From Clostridia bacterium (lineage in GTDB: Bacteria; Bacillota; Clostridia; Christensenellales; Borkfalkiaceae), in NCBI GenBank assembly GCA_900764105.1, contig CAAFMS010000004.1, positions 8,930 through 72,929 of the forward strand: 64,000 bases of DNA, written 5' to 3'. The notes under the pieces were generated by a model. That model had not been told where the DNA came from and ran no database searches. It was given only the letters and a program-made list of their open reading frames with translations. Every line of letters starts with the position of its first letter. Within the stretch, counting starts at the first letter, position 1. The position numbers were made by a program, and so were the translations under genes. Of the stretch, positions 33,200 through 42,189 are shown one piece after another.

Positions 33200-33245
33200 C
33201 ATATTCCGACAACTTTTCCCGTAGAATATACAGAGGAATGGCAGT

Positions 33246-33524
33246 ATGGAATATAATCTTAACGACTTAAAGAAAAAACGCGTGATAAACGTGGCGGACG
33301 GCAAAGACCTCGGCAAGATTACGGACGTAGTGATAACTTATCCCGAGGGGAAAGTTAAGGGCATAATCGTGCCGGGGAAGAAGAGCGGCATATTTTTTTC
33401 GGGCGAACTGATAATCAATTTCAGGTGCGTAGAGAGAATAGGCGACGATACGATTTTGGTAAAACTATGCGAAAGACCCTCTCAGACGATAGGAGTAAGC
33501 GCGCGAGAGAGCGAAGAAGAATAA
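33246..33524 (+). CDS. YlmC/YmxH-family PRC-barrel protein
   Basis: A 92-residue PRC-barrel protein of the YlmC/YmxH group, annotated as sporulation-linked though its function is unclear. The family pattern LKKKRVINVADGKDLGKITDVVI (residues 8-30) and GIIVPGKKSGIFFSGEL is evident. It follows the sigG remnant by 46 bp, the gene order of spore-forming Clostridia. GAGGAATGGCAGT supplies the ribosome site. A terminator follows. Confidence 0.9.
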   Translation: MEYNLNDLKKKRVINVADGKDLGKITDVVITYPEGKVKGIIVPGKKSGIFFSGELIINFRCVERIGDDTILVKLCERPSQTIGVSARESEEE

Positions 33525-33546
33525 GATTTATAGTTAAAACGATTGA

Positions 33547-33581
33547 ACGGGACTTCTGCGAAAGCGGCAAGTCTCGTTTTT
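33547..33581 (+). terminator. Terminator after ylmC
   Basis: ACGGGACTT and AAGTCTCGT (one G-U) with inner CTGCG/CGG-like pairing, followed by TTTTTAT. Confidence 0.75.
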
Positions 33582-33601
33582 ATCTCGCAAATTTTATATT
33601 C

Positions 33602-33665
33602 GCAGGGGACGGCGCCCTATAGAACTCTTAAAAATGCTTGCATTTTTAAGAATAAGGCGTCCCGC
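33602..33665. repeat. Interrupted copy of the GGGGACGG repeat
   Basis: CAGGGGACGGCGCC and GGCGTCCCGC, halves of the dispersed palindrome, are separated by about 38 bp containing CTTAAAAATG-CTTG-CATTTTTAAG, itself a palindrome. Similar TTTTAAGA/TTCTTAAAAT sequence sits beside the copy at 41776. Confidence 0.6.
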
Positions 33666-33844
33666 TTCCTAAAACTTCGTTCTTTTGCAGATTGTGGTTA
33701 TTCATAATTAAAAAGTCCGGATAATCGACTTATAGAGTGGTATTTATCGAAATTGCGTCAAAAATAAGCGTCCTGATTCAAAAATGTTCGGAATAGTGAT
33801 CGGAAGCGAAAAAGTGAAAATTATGAGATTTTTTCTGTCAGATA

Positions 33845-33873
33845 TTGACATTGCGTTTCGACGGGTGTAAAAT
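33845..33873 (+). promoter_or_regulatory. Promoter of fucO
   Basis: TTGACA, 17 nt, TAAAAT. The early transcript contains AAAGGTTTAAAAACCTTT, a short hairpin that could be an operator or leader element. The rest of 33666-33960 shows nothing else. Confidence 0.75.
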
Positions 33874-33970
33874 ATATGCGGAAAAAGGTTTAAAAACCTT
33901 TGGAAAGGAAATATATTTATAAGCCGATAAAAATCTCGGTCGAAGTTTTTATCGACTAAGGAGTGTAATC

Positions 33971-35119
33971 ATGGTAAACAGGTTTATCTTAAACGAAACG
34001 AGTTATCACGGCGCAGGCGCTATAAAAGAACTTGCGACCGAGATTAAAAACAGAAATTTCAAGAAAGCATTCGTATGTTCCGATCCCGACTTGATCAAGT
34101 TCGGCGTAACTAAAAAGGCGACGGACGTTCTCGACGAAAACGGCATCGTATACGAGATATACAGCGAAATCAAGCCTAATCCTACGATAGGAAACGTAAA
34201 ACACGGCGTCGAGGCTTTCAGAAAGAGCGGAGCGGACGTAATAGTCGCGATAGGCGGCGGCTCGTCTATGGATACCGCCAAGGCGATAGGAATAATCGCT
34301 ACCAACCCCGAATTTGCGGACGTTCGTTCGCTCGAAGGCGTTTCGCCGACCAAGAATAAATGCGCGCCGATTATCGCGATACCGACTACCGCGGGTACGG
34401 CTGCCGAAGTAACCATAAACTACGTTATAACCGACGAAGAGAAAAAGCGTAAATTCGTTTGCGTAGACCCCAAGGATATTCCTATCGTCGCAATCGTCGA
34501 TTCGGATATGATGAGTTCGATGCCTGCGGGTCTTACCGCGGCGACGGGTATGGACGCGCTCACTCACGCGATAGAGGGTTATATAACCAAAGGCGCGTGG
34601 GAACTTTCGGATATGTTCCACATCAAGGCGATAGAGATTATATCCCGTTCGCTTCGCGCGGCTGTTAAGAACGAAAAAGAGGGCAGAGAGGGTATGGCTC
34701 TCGGTCAGTACGTTGCGGGAATGGGATTCTCGAACGTCGGCTTAGGCGTCGACCATTCTATGGCTCACACGTTGTCGGCTTATTACGACACTCCCCACGG
34801 CAAGGCTTGCGCTATACTTCTTCCCACGGTCATGGCGTACAACGCGGAATACACGGGCGAAAAATACCGCGATATAGCGGTCGCCATGGGCGTTAAAGGC
34901 GTTGAGAATATGACTCAGGCGGAATACAGAAAAGCCGCCGTAGACGCTGTAAGAAAACTTTCCGAGGACGTGGGAATACCGACTACCCTTAAAGGTATAG
35001 TAAAAGAAGAGGATATCCCCGAACTTGCCAAATCGGCTTACGCAGACGCTTGCCGTCCGGGCAATCCGAGAGAAACTTCGGTAGAAGATATCGAGAAGTT
35101 GTACAAATCTTTGCTTTAA
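33971..35119 (+). CDS. fucO: Lactaldehyde reductase (1,2-propanediol oxidoreductase)
   Basis: FucO reduces L-lactaldehyde from fucose or rhamnose breakdown to 1,2-propanediol, recycling NADH. 382 residues, very close to E. coli FucO throughout: AIGGGSSMDTAKAIGII, FADVRSLEGVSPT, TTAGTAAEVTINYVITDEEK, KFVCVDPKDIP. Iron ligands are Asp and His in MDALTHAIEGYIT and two His in DHSMAHTLSAYYDTPHG. It has its own promoter and terminator, separate from fucI, so the fucose pathway is split over at least two transcripts. Confidence 0.97.
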   Translation: MVNRFILNETSYHGAGAIKELATEIKNRNFKKAFVCSDPDLIKFGVTKKATDVLDENGIVYEIYSEIKPNPTIGNVKHGVEAFRKSGADVIVAIGGGSSMDTAKAIGIIATNPEFADVRSLEGVSPTKNKCAPIIAIPTTAGTAAEVTINYVITDEEKKRKFVCVDPKDIPIVAIVDSDMMSSMPAGLTAATGMDALTHAIEGYITKGAWELSDMFHIKAIEIISRSLRAAVKNEKEGREGMALGQYVAGMGFSNVGLGVDHSMAHTLSAYYDTPHGKACAILLPTVMAYNAEYTGEKYRDIAVAMGVKGVENMTQAEYRKAAVDAVRKLSEDVGIPTTLKGIVKEEDIPELAKSAYADACRPGNPRETSVEDIEKLYKSLL

Positions 35120-35131
35120 AAATCGTTATCG

Positions 35132-35166
35132 AAGCCCGCAGACGTTCCGCCTGCGGGCTTTTTTCG
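35132..35166 (+). terminator. Terminator after fucO
   Basis: AAGCCCGCAG/CTGCGGGCTT stem with 9-nt loop followed by TTTTTTC. Confidence 0.95.
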
Positions 35167-35229
35167 TACCGTCAGATATTCGTTATCGTATATTGACCGC
35201 CGTTGATTTCAGAGTTTTTATATTTTTTC

Positions 35230-35259
35230 TTGACATTGTTTGCGGTTAAGTGTTAGAAT
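35230..35259 (+). promoter_or_regulatory. Promoter of the P-loop kinase gene
   Basis: TTGACA (35230-35235), 18 nt, TAGAAT (35254-35259). Confidence 0.7.
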
Positions 35260-35265
35260 ATAAAA

Positions 35266-35365
35266 AAAGTCGGTAAAACCGACGATAAGCGGTCTGCAAA
35301 ACCGACGGCAGACCTCGGTAAGACGGGGCTGATAAGCCCGTGAAGCCGATTGTCGGCATACTTTC
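35266..35365 (+). ncRNA. Multi-hairpin mRNA leader, possible regulatory RNA
   Basis: Four helices follow one another between the promoter and the ribosome site: GTCGGT/ACCGAC (35269-35284), GGTCTGC/GCAGACC (about 35291-35315), ACGGGGCT/AGCCCGT (about 35323-35342) and GCCGA/TCGGC (about 35345-35357). CCGAC recurs, so alternative pairings exist. I match it to no known riboswitch class. Confidence 0.5.
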
Positions 35366-35374
35366 GGAGTGGAT

Positions 35375-35953
35375 TTGAAAAAACAGTTGATATTGATTGC
35401 TTCGCCGCCCGCTTGCGGTAAAACGAGACTTTCAAGGCGGGTTGCAACGGAGTTGTACGGGGCGGTATATCTCGATAAAGACAGCCTTATCCCGTTGTCG
35501 AAAAGAATATTTAAAGTGGCTAAAAAGCCGTATAATCGCAGTTCCGCGTTCTTTAAAAGGGAGATAAGAGACTACGAGTACGAGGCGATTTTGTCCGTCG
35601 CTTTCGAGGCGATTAAGTATAACGACAGAGTTATTCTGAACGCGCCGTTTACAACCGAAATAAGGAACGAGGAATATATTACCGACTTGAAGAAACGGTT
35701 CGGGACCGTCGGAGCGGAACTTGTTATCGTATGGATAATGTCCGATCGAAACGCGTGTTACAGGAATATGAAACACCGCAATTCCGACAGAGATAAATGG
35801 AAACTCGAACATTGGGACGAGTATATCGAAAGCGTGAATTTTGCCGCGCCCGAGTTTTCGACGTTTCAGCCCTTTATCTACGACGTGAGAAATCAATCGG
35901 AAATAGAGCGGTCGTTTAAAAATCTGATAGAGTATCTGAAAGGCAATCGCTGA
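35375..35953 (+). CDS. Small P-loop kinase-like protein
   Basis: About 192 residues with an N-terminal P-loop LILIASPPACGKTRLSRRV (the first P-loop Gly is replaced by Ser) and layout of AAA_33-type small-molecule kinases: DKD after the second strand, a helical lid, VIWIMSDRNACYRNMKHRNSDRDKW (Arg-rich LID region). It might phosphorylate a small metabolite; the substrate is unknown. The frame opens at GTG 35369, but GGAG at 35366-35369 fits TTG at 35375. Its long structured leader suggests post-transcriptional control. Confidence 0.7.
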   Translation: MKKQLILIASPPACGKTRLSRRVATELYGAVYLDKDSLIPLSKRIFKVAKKPYNRSSAFFKREIRDYEYEAILSVAFEAIKYNDRVILNAPFTTEIRNEEYITDLKKRFGTVGAELVIVWIMSDRNACYRNMKHRNSDRDKWKLEHWDEYIESVNFAAPEFSTFQPFIYDVRNQSEIERSFKNLIEYLKGNR

Positions 35954-35972
35954 GCGACTATAAAAATTAAGA

Positions 35973-36021
35973 AACGGCGGAAGTCAAACCCGATGGGGTA
36001 AGACTTCCGCCGTTAAATTTT
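35973..36021 (+). terminator. Terminator between kinase and repeat protein genes
   Basis: AACGGCGGAAGTC and GACTTCCGCCGTT form a 13-bp stem, followed by AAATTTTTA on the plus strand. It lies between convergent genes and may work both ways. Confidence 0.85.
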
Positions 36022-36035
36022 TACTTAAACGACCG

Positions 36036-38849
36036 TTATTCTACTATAACCGCCGTCTCTGCGAAACGTCTGGTCGATTCCAACGCCTTTTCGCACTGGA
36101 ACTTTGAGCCGTATACGCCGCTCGTCACAATCGTTCTGCCCGACGGGGTGAAAATCTTGAACACGAACTTTCCGTTTTTGTCGGCGTTCACGGATACGTT
36201 TCCGTCCGCGAGATTCTTCTTGATATTCGAGATAGCGGTTTTTAAACCGTTGATATTCGAGTATCCCTGCGTGGAGAGCAGCGAACCGCCGTTAGACGCG
36301 GTAAGAGTAGCGAATACTTTATCGTCGTCCGTCTTTTCGACTTTCCATTTGCCGTTGTAAGCGTTCTTCTTGGTTTCCGTAGCCGCAACCTCGTCCGCTT
36401 TAACCTCGGGTTCTTCGACGCGTTTTTTCGTTACGATTTTCGTTATCGGCTTCGAGAACTTACTCTTTTTATGAATGGGCGTTGCGGGAATGCCGTCGTT
36501 GTACATAAACGGAGTTTTGACGGGCTTTGCTTCAACCGTACTTTCGTCGGCGTCGATAATATTGACGGGTTCGTCGTAAACTACGGGTTCTTCGTATTCG
36601 ATAGTCGGCTCGTTTTCCGCTTTTTCCGTTTCTTCCGTAATTTCCGTAGCGGCTGTTTCGCTTATGACTTCGTCAGCCGTTTCGCCGATCGCCTCGGGTT
36701 CCTTTTCTTCCGTTGTCTCGGCAGTATCGGGTTCCTTTTCTTCCGTTGTCTCGGTGGTCTCGGTTTCTTTTCCTTCCGTTGTCTCGGTCGCCTCGTTTTC
36801 GGGCGTTTCCTCGGTTTCGGCTACGACTTTCGTTTCCGTAACTTCTTCCGCGGTCGGTTCGTCTTCGGCGGCGGAGTAGCCGTTCGCGTCTTCTGCCTCT
36901 ACTGTTTTTCCTGCTTCCGTCGTTTCGGTCGTTTCGACTGTCTCTTCCGTTTCTTTCGTCTCTTCCGTTTCTTTCGTCTCTTCCGTAACGACTTCTTCGG
37001 TACTTTCGGTCTCGTCGGTTGCTTCTTTGGCGGCTTCTTCCGTTTTCGCTTCGGGAATTTCCTCGGTCTCGTCGGTCGTTTCCTTGGTTTCGTTTGTAGT
37101 TTCCGTAGTTTCTGCGACGGTTTCTGTAGCCGCGGCCTCGGTATCTTCCGCAGTCGTTTCGGCTTCCGCTTCCGTATTTTCTGTTGCTTCCGCTACTTCC
37201 TCGGTTTCCTTGACTTCCTCGGCTTCCTTGACTTCCTCGGTCTCTTTGGCTTCCTCGGTTTCCTTGACTTCCTCGGTTTCTTTGACTTCCTCGGTTTCCT
37301 TGACTTCCTCGGTTTCTTTGACTTCCTCGGTTTCTTTGACTTCCTCGGTCTCACCGGCTTCTTCGTTCGCTTTTTCGGAAATACGAGCGAGATTGCTGAG
37401 TTCTCGTCTCATTTCCTCTTCGATTTTCTCGGAAACTATCTTCTGAGTTTCTGTACGGGGAGTTAAGGGTTCTTCTTCGGGGGGTTCGGGCGTCACCACG
37501 GGTTCGGCCTCTTTTTCCGCCGTATCGTCCGAGATGTCGTCGAACTCGTCTTTTTCGGGTTCGGCTTTTACTTCCTCGACCTTTTCGCCTTCGGTTTCTT
37601 TATTGTCCGACGTCGTTTCGGTTGCCGCCGCTTCCTTTTCACCCTCTTCCATAATCGAAGATACGGGGTCGTTCTCGTAGGTGAGGTCGGTGATTACCAC
37701 TTCGTCGTCTGCTGCGTTCACGGGAGCGTTCTCGTCGAAAAACGGTTCTTCTTGAACGGGTTTGACGGGGGCGGGTTGTTCGCTTTGAGTGGCTGGTAAA
37801 CCGCCCAACGAGTTGTTGACTTCCGCCGCTTCTTTTTTCGTTGCAATCGAAGTTTTCGGAGGAGCGTATCTCACCTTCTTCTTCGATTCTTTCTTTTCGG
37901 CGACCGCTTTTACTTTCGCGTCGTCTCTGAGCGCGGCGAGAGCGTCCTCTCTTTCTTTTTCGTATTTTGCCCTCAGAGCCTGAGCGTTTCTGTATTCCGC
38001 TTTCGCTTTTTCGAGGTCGTCCACAGCCTTTTGAAGTTGAGTTTTCTTTTCGATTTTCTCGTCTTTTTCGTACTGTTTCAGAATCGCGCCCGCGTCTTTG
38101 GAACTGAGTTTGACTTCCTGCGAGTTAATTCTTTCGAGTTCCTCTAAAAGGAGTTTTCTTTCGAGTTCTTTCTCGGAAATTTTCGCGAGACATTCCGAAC
38201 GGGTAGAGTTGAGTTCGACGTTCACGTCGCTGAGCGCGGACTTCATCTGCGAGTCCCTCTTCGCCCTGTCGGAATTTCTCTTCGATATTTCCAAAGAACG
38301 AAGTTTCTGTTCTTCCGCGATTGCGTTTATCGCGAGTTTCGTATTCCGCGCCTTACCCTTTTTCAAACCTCTGAAAATGCCCGTCTGCTGTTTGGTCAGT
38401 TTTTCGGACAGTTTTCTCTGTTTCGCGCTCAAAGATACGATTTTTTCGTTGGCGATGGAGTTGTACAACTCGTCTTTATCGGAAGCGGTTTTATTGTCTT
38501 CGATAATCGCCGCCTTCTTTTCTTCCGCTTCTTTTTCCGCTTCCGCGATTACTTTCTGAAGTTCGGAGATTTCCTCGTCTTTTTGCCTGATTTGTTCGGT
38601 AATTCTTTCAGCCTGTTCGCGGTTTTCAAAATACCTTTTCAAGCGTTTTTTCCGTCTTTTGGACGGATTGACGATCGCGATAATCAAACAGACTATAAGC
38701 GCGACGGCAAGTACCGCTACGATAGCCATCTGCCAGATTTCGACGGTGAACCCCAAAAGTTCCGAAACGTTCTTTTTGAAAGTTTCGAGAGCGCTTTTCA
38801 CAGAGTCCGTAAAACCGCCGCTTAAAAGAGAAGTCGTTAAGTTTACCAT
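36036..38849 (-). CDS. Membrane-anchored coiled-coil protein with Glu/Thr repeats and C-terminal DUF1508 domains
   Basis: 937 residues. One membrane helix (IWQMAIVAVLAVALIVCLII, about 39-58) is followed by a basic stretch and a long coiled coil (about 70-310), then about 470 acidic, low-complexity residues with a KETEEV unit repeated about eight times in tandem (DNA near 37195-37350). The final 110 residues hold two DUF1508/YegP-like modules (FATLTASNGGSLLSTQGY and FVFKIFTPSGRTIVTSGVY). DUF1508 modules bind as small beta domains of unknown ligand. The topology is probably a cytoplasmic tether or scaffold on the membrane. The 18-bp repeats can change copy number without breaking the frame. Confidence 0.75.
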   Translation of the reverse strand: MVNLTTSLLSGGFTDSVKSALETFKKNVSELLGFTVEIWQMAIVAVLAVALIVCLIIAIVNPSKRRKKRLKRYFENREQAERITEQIRQKDEEISELQKVIAEAEKEAEEKKAAIIEDNKTASDKDELYNSIANEKIVSLSAKQRKLSEKLTKQQTGIFRGLKKGKARNTKLAINAIAEEQKLRSLEISKRNSDRAKRDSQMKSALSDVNVELNSTRSECLAKISEKELERKLLLEELERINSQEVKLSSKDAGAILKQYEKDEKIEKKTQLQKAVDDLEKAKAEYRNAQALRAKYEKEREDALAALRDDAKVKAVAEKKESKKKVRYAPPKTSIATKKEAAEVNNSLGGLPATQSEQPAPVKPVQEEPFFDENAPVNAADDEVVITDLTYENDPVSSIMEEGEKEAAATETTSDNKETEGEKVEEVKAEPEKDEFDDISDDTAEKEAEPVVTPEPPEEEPLTPRTETQKIVSEKIEEEMRRELSNLARISEKANEEAGETEEVKETEEVKETEEVKETEEVKETEEVKETEEAKETEEVKEAEEVKETEEVAEATENTEAEAETTAEDTEAAATETVAETTETTNETKETTDETEEIPEAKTEEAAKEATDETESTEEVVTEETKETEETKETEETVETTETTEAGKTVEAEDANGYSAAEDEPTAEEVTETKVVAETEETPENEATETTEGKETETTETTEEKEPDTAETTEEKEPEAIGETADEVISETAATEITEETEKAENEPTIEYEEPVVYDEPVNIIDADESTVEAKPVKTPFMYNDGIPATPIHKKSKFSKPITKIVTKKRVEEPEVKADEVAATETKKNAYNGKWKVEKTDDDKVFATLTASNGGSLLSTQGYSNINGLKTAISNIKKNLADGNVSVNADKNGKFVFKIFTPSGRTIVTSGVYGSKFQCEKALESTRRFAETAVIVE

Positions 38850-38986
38850 AAAACACCCCTACTATAATATGTGTATGATTATATTTTATAGTAAAAACTC
38901 GCGCAAGTCAACTAAAAAATGAAAATATACGAAATACTGTTAAAATATTTTGAAAAATATCGTAAAATATGGTATAATGCGGTAGT

Positions 38987-40192
38987 ATGAAAGAATATTC
39001 TGCGGTAATTATAGGCGGCGGCTTTTCGGGGCTCGGACTTGCGATAGTTTTGTCCGAGCGTCTCGGCGGCGAAAACGTCGCGGTAATCGAAAAAAACGAC
39101 AGGGTGGGCAAGAAACTTCTTGCGACGGGCAACGGCAGGGGTAATATTTCGAACGTGGATTTATCCCCTTCGCATTACCACTCGGCGGCGGGGGCGGAAG
39201 TTGCGAACACACTCGAAAAATACGGCTATAAGTCGATTATTCGCTTTTTTAATCGGTTGGGGTTGCTCGTTGCCGAAGAGGACGGCAAACTTTACCCTCT
39301 CGGGTTTCAGGCTTCCGCGGTTTTGGATATGATGCGTTTTCGCCTCGAAGACCTCAAAACCGAAATATTGACGGGTACGACCTGTAAAAAAATAGCGAAG
39401 ATAAGCGGCGGTTTTAAAATCGTTACCGACGGCGGCGAATTCTACGCGAAAAAGGTAATAGCGGCGTTCGGCGGCAAGTCGGGCAAGCAGTACGGCACGG
39501 ACGGAACGTCGTTCGGGCTTTTAAAAGACCTCGGAATTTCCGTCACGGAACTCACGCCGCAGATAGTTCAGATAAAAACAGATACCGAATATATAAAGGG
39601 GCTTAAAGGTCTCAAAGAAAAGGCGAGGCTGATCGCCCTCGACGGTAACAGAGAAGTCAAGGACTTTACGGGCGACGTACTTTTTACCGACTACGGTTTA
39701 AGCGGTAACGCGGCGTTCTTTTTGTCGTCGTATCTCAGCGAACTCGATAAACCTATTATAAGAATAGAGTTCGCGAAAGAGTACGGCGAAAGGGAATTGA
39801 CGGAGTTTCTGACGGAAAAGGCGAGTAGGCTCGATTACGCCGACGCGGACAATATTTTAACGGGCGTAATGAATAAGCAGATAGGCAGAGCGGTCGTAAA
39901 AAGAAGCGGAGCGAAAACGCTCGACGAAGATTCGATTAGAAAAATCGTATCGACTATGAAACGATTTGATTTAAAGGTTTTAGGAACGCTCGGTTTCGAC
40001 TATTCGCAGGTAACGAGGGGCGGCGTTCCTTTCTCGGAACTTTGCGAAGGGTTCGAGTGTAAAAAGGCGAAAGGGCTGTTCGTTATCGGCGAGGCGTTGG
40101 ACGTCGACGGCGATTGCGGCGGTTACAATCTTCAATGGGCTTATTCCTCGGCGATGGTCGCTGCGGATAAAATATTTGCGGACTTGAAGTGA
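38987..40192 (+). CDS. HI0933/YhiN-family FAD-dependent oxidoreductase
   Basis: A 401-residue flavoprotein of the HI0933-like family. The N-terminal FAD-binding motif VIIGGGFSGLGLAIVLSER (residues 7-25) is followed by the family signature RVGKKLLATGNGRGNISN (about 40-57); a second conserved block GGKSGKQYGTDGTSFG and the C-terminal GEALDVDGDCGGYNLQWAYSSA complete it. Physiological substrate is unknown for most members. The stop overlaps the start region of the next flavoprotein gene, so they are coupled. Confidence 0.93.
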   Translation: MKEYSAVIIGGGFSGLGLAIVLSERLGGENVAVIEKNDRVGKKLLATGNGRGNISNVDLSPSHYHSAAGAEVANTLEKYGYKSIIRFFNRLGLLVAEEDGKLYPLGFQASAVLDMMRFRLEDLKTEILTGTTCKKIAKISGGFKIVTDGGEFYAKKVIAAFGGKSGKQYGTDGTSFGLLKDLGISVTELTPQIVQIKTDTEYIKGLKGLKEKARLIALDGNREVKDFTGDVLFTDYGLSGNAAFFLSSYLSELDKPIIRIEFAKEYGERELTEFLTEKASRLDYADADNILTGVMNKQIGRAVVKRSGAKTLDEDSIRKIVSTMKRFDLKVLGTLGFDYSQVTRGGVPFSELCEGFECKKAKGLFVIGEALDVDGDCGGYNLQWAYSSAMVAADKIFADLK

Positions 40193-40194
40193 TT

Positions 40195-41712
40195 ATGAGA
40201 ATAGACAATATAAAAACTCCCGTGACGTTGACTAAGGACGAAGTGCTTGCCCTTGTAAGGAAAAGAGCGAAAGCCCCTAAAAACGCGAGAGTGAAACTCC
40301 TGAAAAAATCGCTCGACGCGAGGGATAAAAACGACGTTAAATACGTTTATTCGGCGGAAGTGATTACGGGCGAAGAAGTAGAGGCGGAATACTCGGTAAA
40401 ACCCTGTATTTCGGCAAAAAACATAGTGATCGCGGGGTTCGGACCTGCGGGAATGTTCGCCGCTTTATACCTTGCGAGGGCGGGTTATAAACCTGTCGTA
40501 ATAGAACGGGGAAAAGATGTCGACGAAAGGCAAAAGTCGGTCAATAGGTTCATGAACGACGGGTTTTTAGATGAAAACAGCAACGTTCAGTTCGGCGAAG
40601 GCGGAGCGGGAACGTTCTCGGACGGCAAGTTGAATACGGGCGTTTCGCACCCGCTTATAAAGACCGTTTTAAGAGATTTCGTTAAGCACGGCGCGCCCGA
40701 GGAAATAGAGTATCTCGCGAAACCGCATATAGGAAGCGACAGGCTTCCGTCGGTCGTTAAAAGTATAAGGGGAGAGATAGAACGTCTCGGCGGCAAGGTT
40801 CTTTTTTCGCGCAAACTCGACGGGTTGAAAATCACCGACGGAAAAATCGTTTCGGCGACGGTAAACGGCGAAGAAATTCCGACCGACGCCTTGGTTCTCG
40901 CCATAGGTCACAGCGCGAGAGACACGTTTAAAACGCTTCTGGATTCGGGCGTACCCATGGAGAGAAAGGCATTCGCCATGGGCGTGAGAATAGAACATTC
41001 AAGGCGAAAAATCGACGTTGCGCAGTACGGCGAAAAATTCGCGCCCCTTCTTTCTGCCGCAGATTACAGGCTTGCGAGCCATAAAGCGGAGAGGGGAGTT
41101 TTTACGTTTTGTATGTGTCCGGGGGGTTACGTTATTCCGTCGGCTTCGGAAAACGGCGGAGTGGTTACTAACGGTATGAGTTTGTACGCAAGAGACGGCG
41201 AGAACTCTAACAGCGCGGTTCTTTGCGAGATTTATCCGCAGGATTTTTACGACGGAATACTCGGCGGCGTAGAACTTCAGAGAACGCTCGAAAGGGCGGC
41301 TTTTACGCTCGGCGGCGGCGATTATTACGCCCCCGTCCAGACCTTGAAAGACTTCTTTTCTGACAGGCGTTCGGATAGGGTTTTGAGCGTTTTACCGACT
41401 TATAGCCGCGGATATACGCTTACAAACCTCAATAATGCGATGCCGAAGTTTATGAGCGAGTGCTTAAAAATCGGCGTAAAGGATATGGATAACAGGCTTA
41501 AAGGTTTCGCGGCGGACGAGGCGGTGTTGACGGGTTTCGAGACCCGCTCGTCAAGTCCTGTAAGAATACTTCGTAACGAAAACTATGCGAGCGTAGGCGT
41601 AGAGAATTTATACCCTTGCGGCGAAGGTTGCGGATATGCGGGCGGCATAATGAGCGCGGCGGTAGACGGTATAAAGACGGCGACGGCGATAGCGGAAAAA
41701 TTCTCGAAATAA
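40195..41712 (+). CDS. FAD-dependent dehydrogenase (COG2509 type)
   Basis: A 505-residue flavoprotein. An N-terminal ferredoxin-like region (about 1-80) precedes IVIAGFGPAGMFAALYLARAG (FAD Rossmann motif, about 83-103) and the family block QFGEGGAGTFSDGKLNTG (about 130). The C-terminal CGEGCGYAGGIMSAAVDGIKTA is the second FAD-contacting segment. The precise reaction is uncharacterised in most bacteria. ATG at 40195 is chosen over GTG at 40189. It forms an operon with the HI0933-like gene. Confidence 0.92.
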   Translation: MRIDNIKTPVTLTKDEVLALVRKRAKAPKNARVKLLKKSLDARDKNDVKYVYSAEVITGEEVEAEYSVKPCISAKNIVIAGFGPAGMFAALYLARAGYKPVVIERGKDVDERQKSVNRFMNDGFLDENSNVQFGEGGAGTFSDGKLNTGVSHPLIKTVLRDFVKHGAPEEIEYLAKPHIGSDRLPSVVKSIRGEIERLGGKVLFSRKLDGLKITDGKIVSATVNGEEIPTDALVLAIGHSARDTFKTLLDSGVPMERKAFAMGVRIEHSRRKIDVAQYGEKFAPLLSAADYRLASHKAERGVFTFCMCPGGYVIPSASENGGVVTNGMSLYARDGENSNSAVLCEIYPQDFYDGILGGVELQRTLERAAFTLGGGDYYAPVQTLKDFFSDRRSDRVLSVLPTYSRGYTLTNLNNAMPKFMSECLKIGVKDMDNRLKGFAADEAVLTGFETRSSSPVRILRNENYASVGVENLYPCGEGCGYAGGIMSAAVDGIKTATAIAEKFSK

Positions 41713-42189
41713 ACGAATTTAATTGACAGACAAGTTTTGCTGTTTTCACAAGAAACGTTTTCTCGGGACGGCTTGTTCTTAAAATGTAAGTATTTTGGGA
41801 ATATCGGGACGTCGGGGCGACGTCCCCTACGGACGTAAAACAACTTGCCGCGACTTACCTTCCCCGAGGGTGACGGCAGAAGTTTGTTCTTTGAGTAAAA
41901 TTTGGTTGATTTTTAACTTTGCGTTTTTATTTTTTTCTAAATGATGTTTTTATTTCCGTTAACTGTTTCAGATGCGAAATCGTAGGGGACGGCGCCTCGA
42001 CGTCCCGCTTTAACGAAACTTTTTATATTGCGTTTTTTGTCGTTTTTATTGCCTCTTTTCGCGGTTTTTTTGTGAAAAAAATCTGTTGCCGCTCGTTTTG
42101 CCTTTACTTTTAAAATAATATATATTATAATATAGCCACAGACGAACGCTCTGCGGCAATTTTTTAACTTTTTTCAAATTATTTCAATT
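41713..42189. repeat. Intergenic region with two dispersed repeat copies
   Basis: An inverted copy (CGGGACGTCGGGGCGACGTCCCCTACGG, in parts, at about 41806-41834) and a direct copy at 41981-42008 of the GTAGGGGACGG family. The upstream region of the next gene contains TATATTATAATATAG near 42119-42134, a possible promoter. No gene seen. Confidence 0.65.

Noticed and set aside
36471..37466. Long plus-strand frames rich in Phe/Leu or Ser/Val opposite the Glu/Thr repeat protein
   Set aside because: They are antisense shadows of the 18-bp repeats; the minus-strand protein has a start site, membrane helix and recognisable domains.
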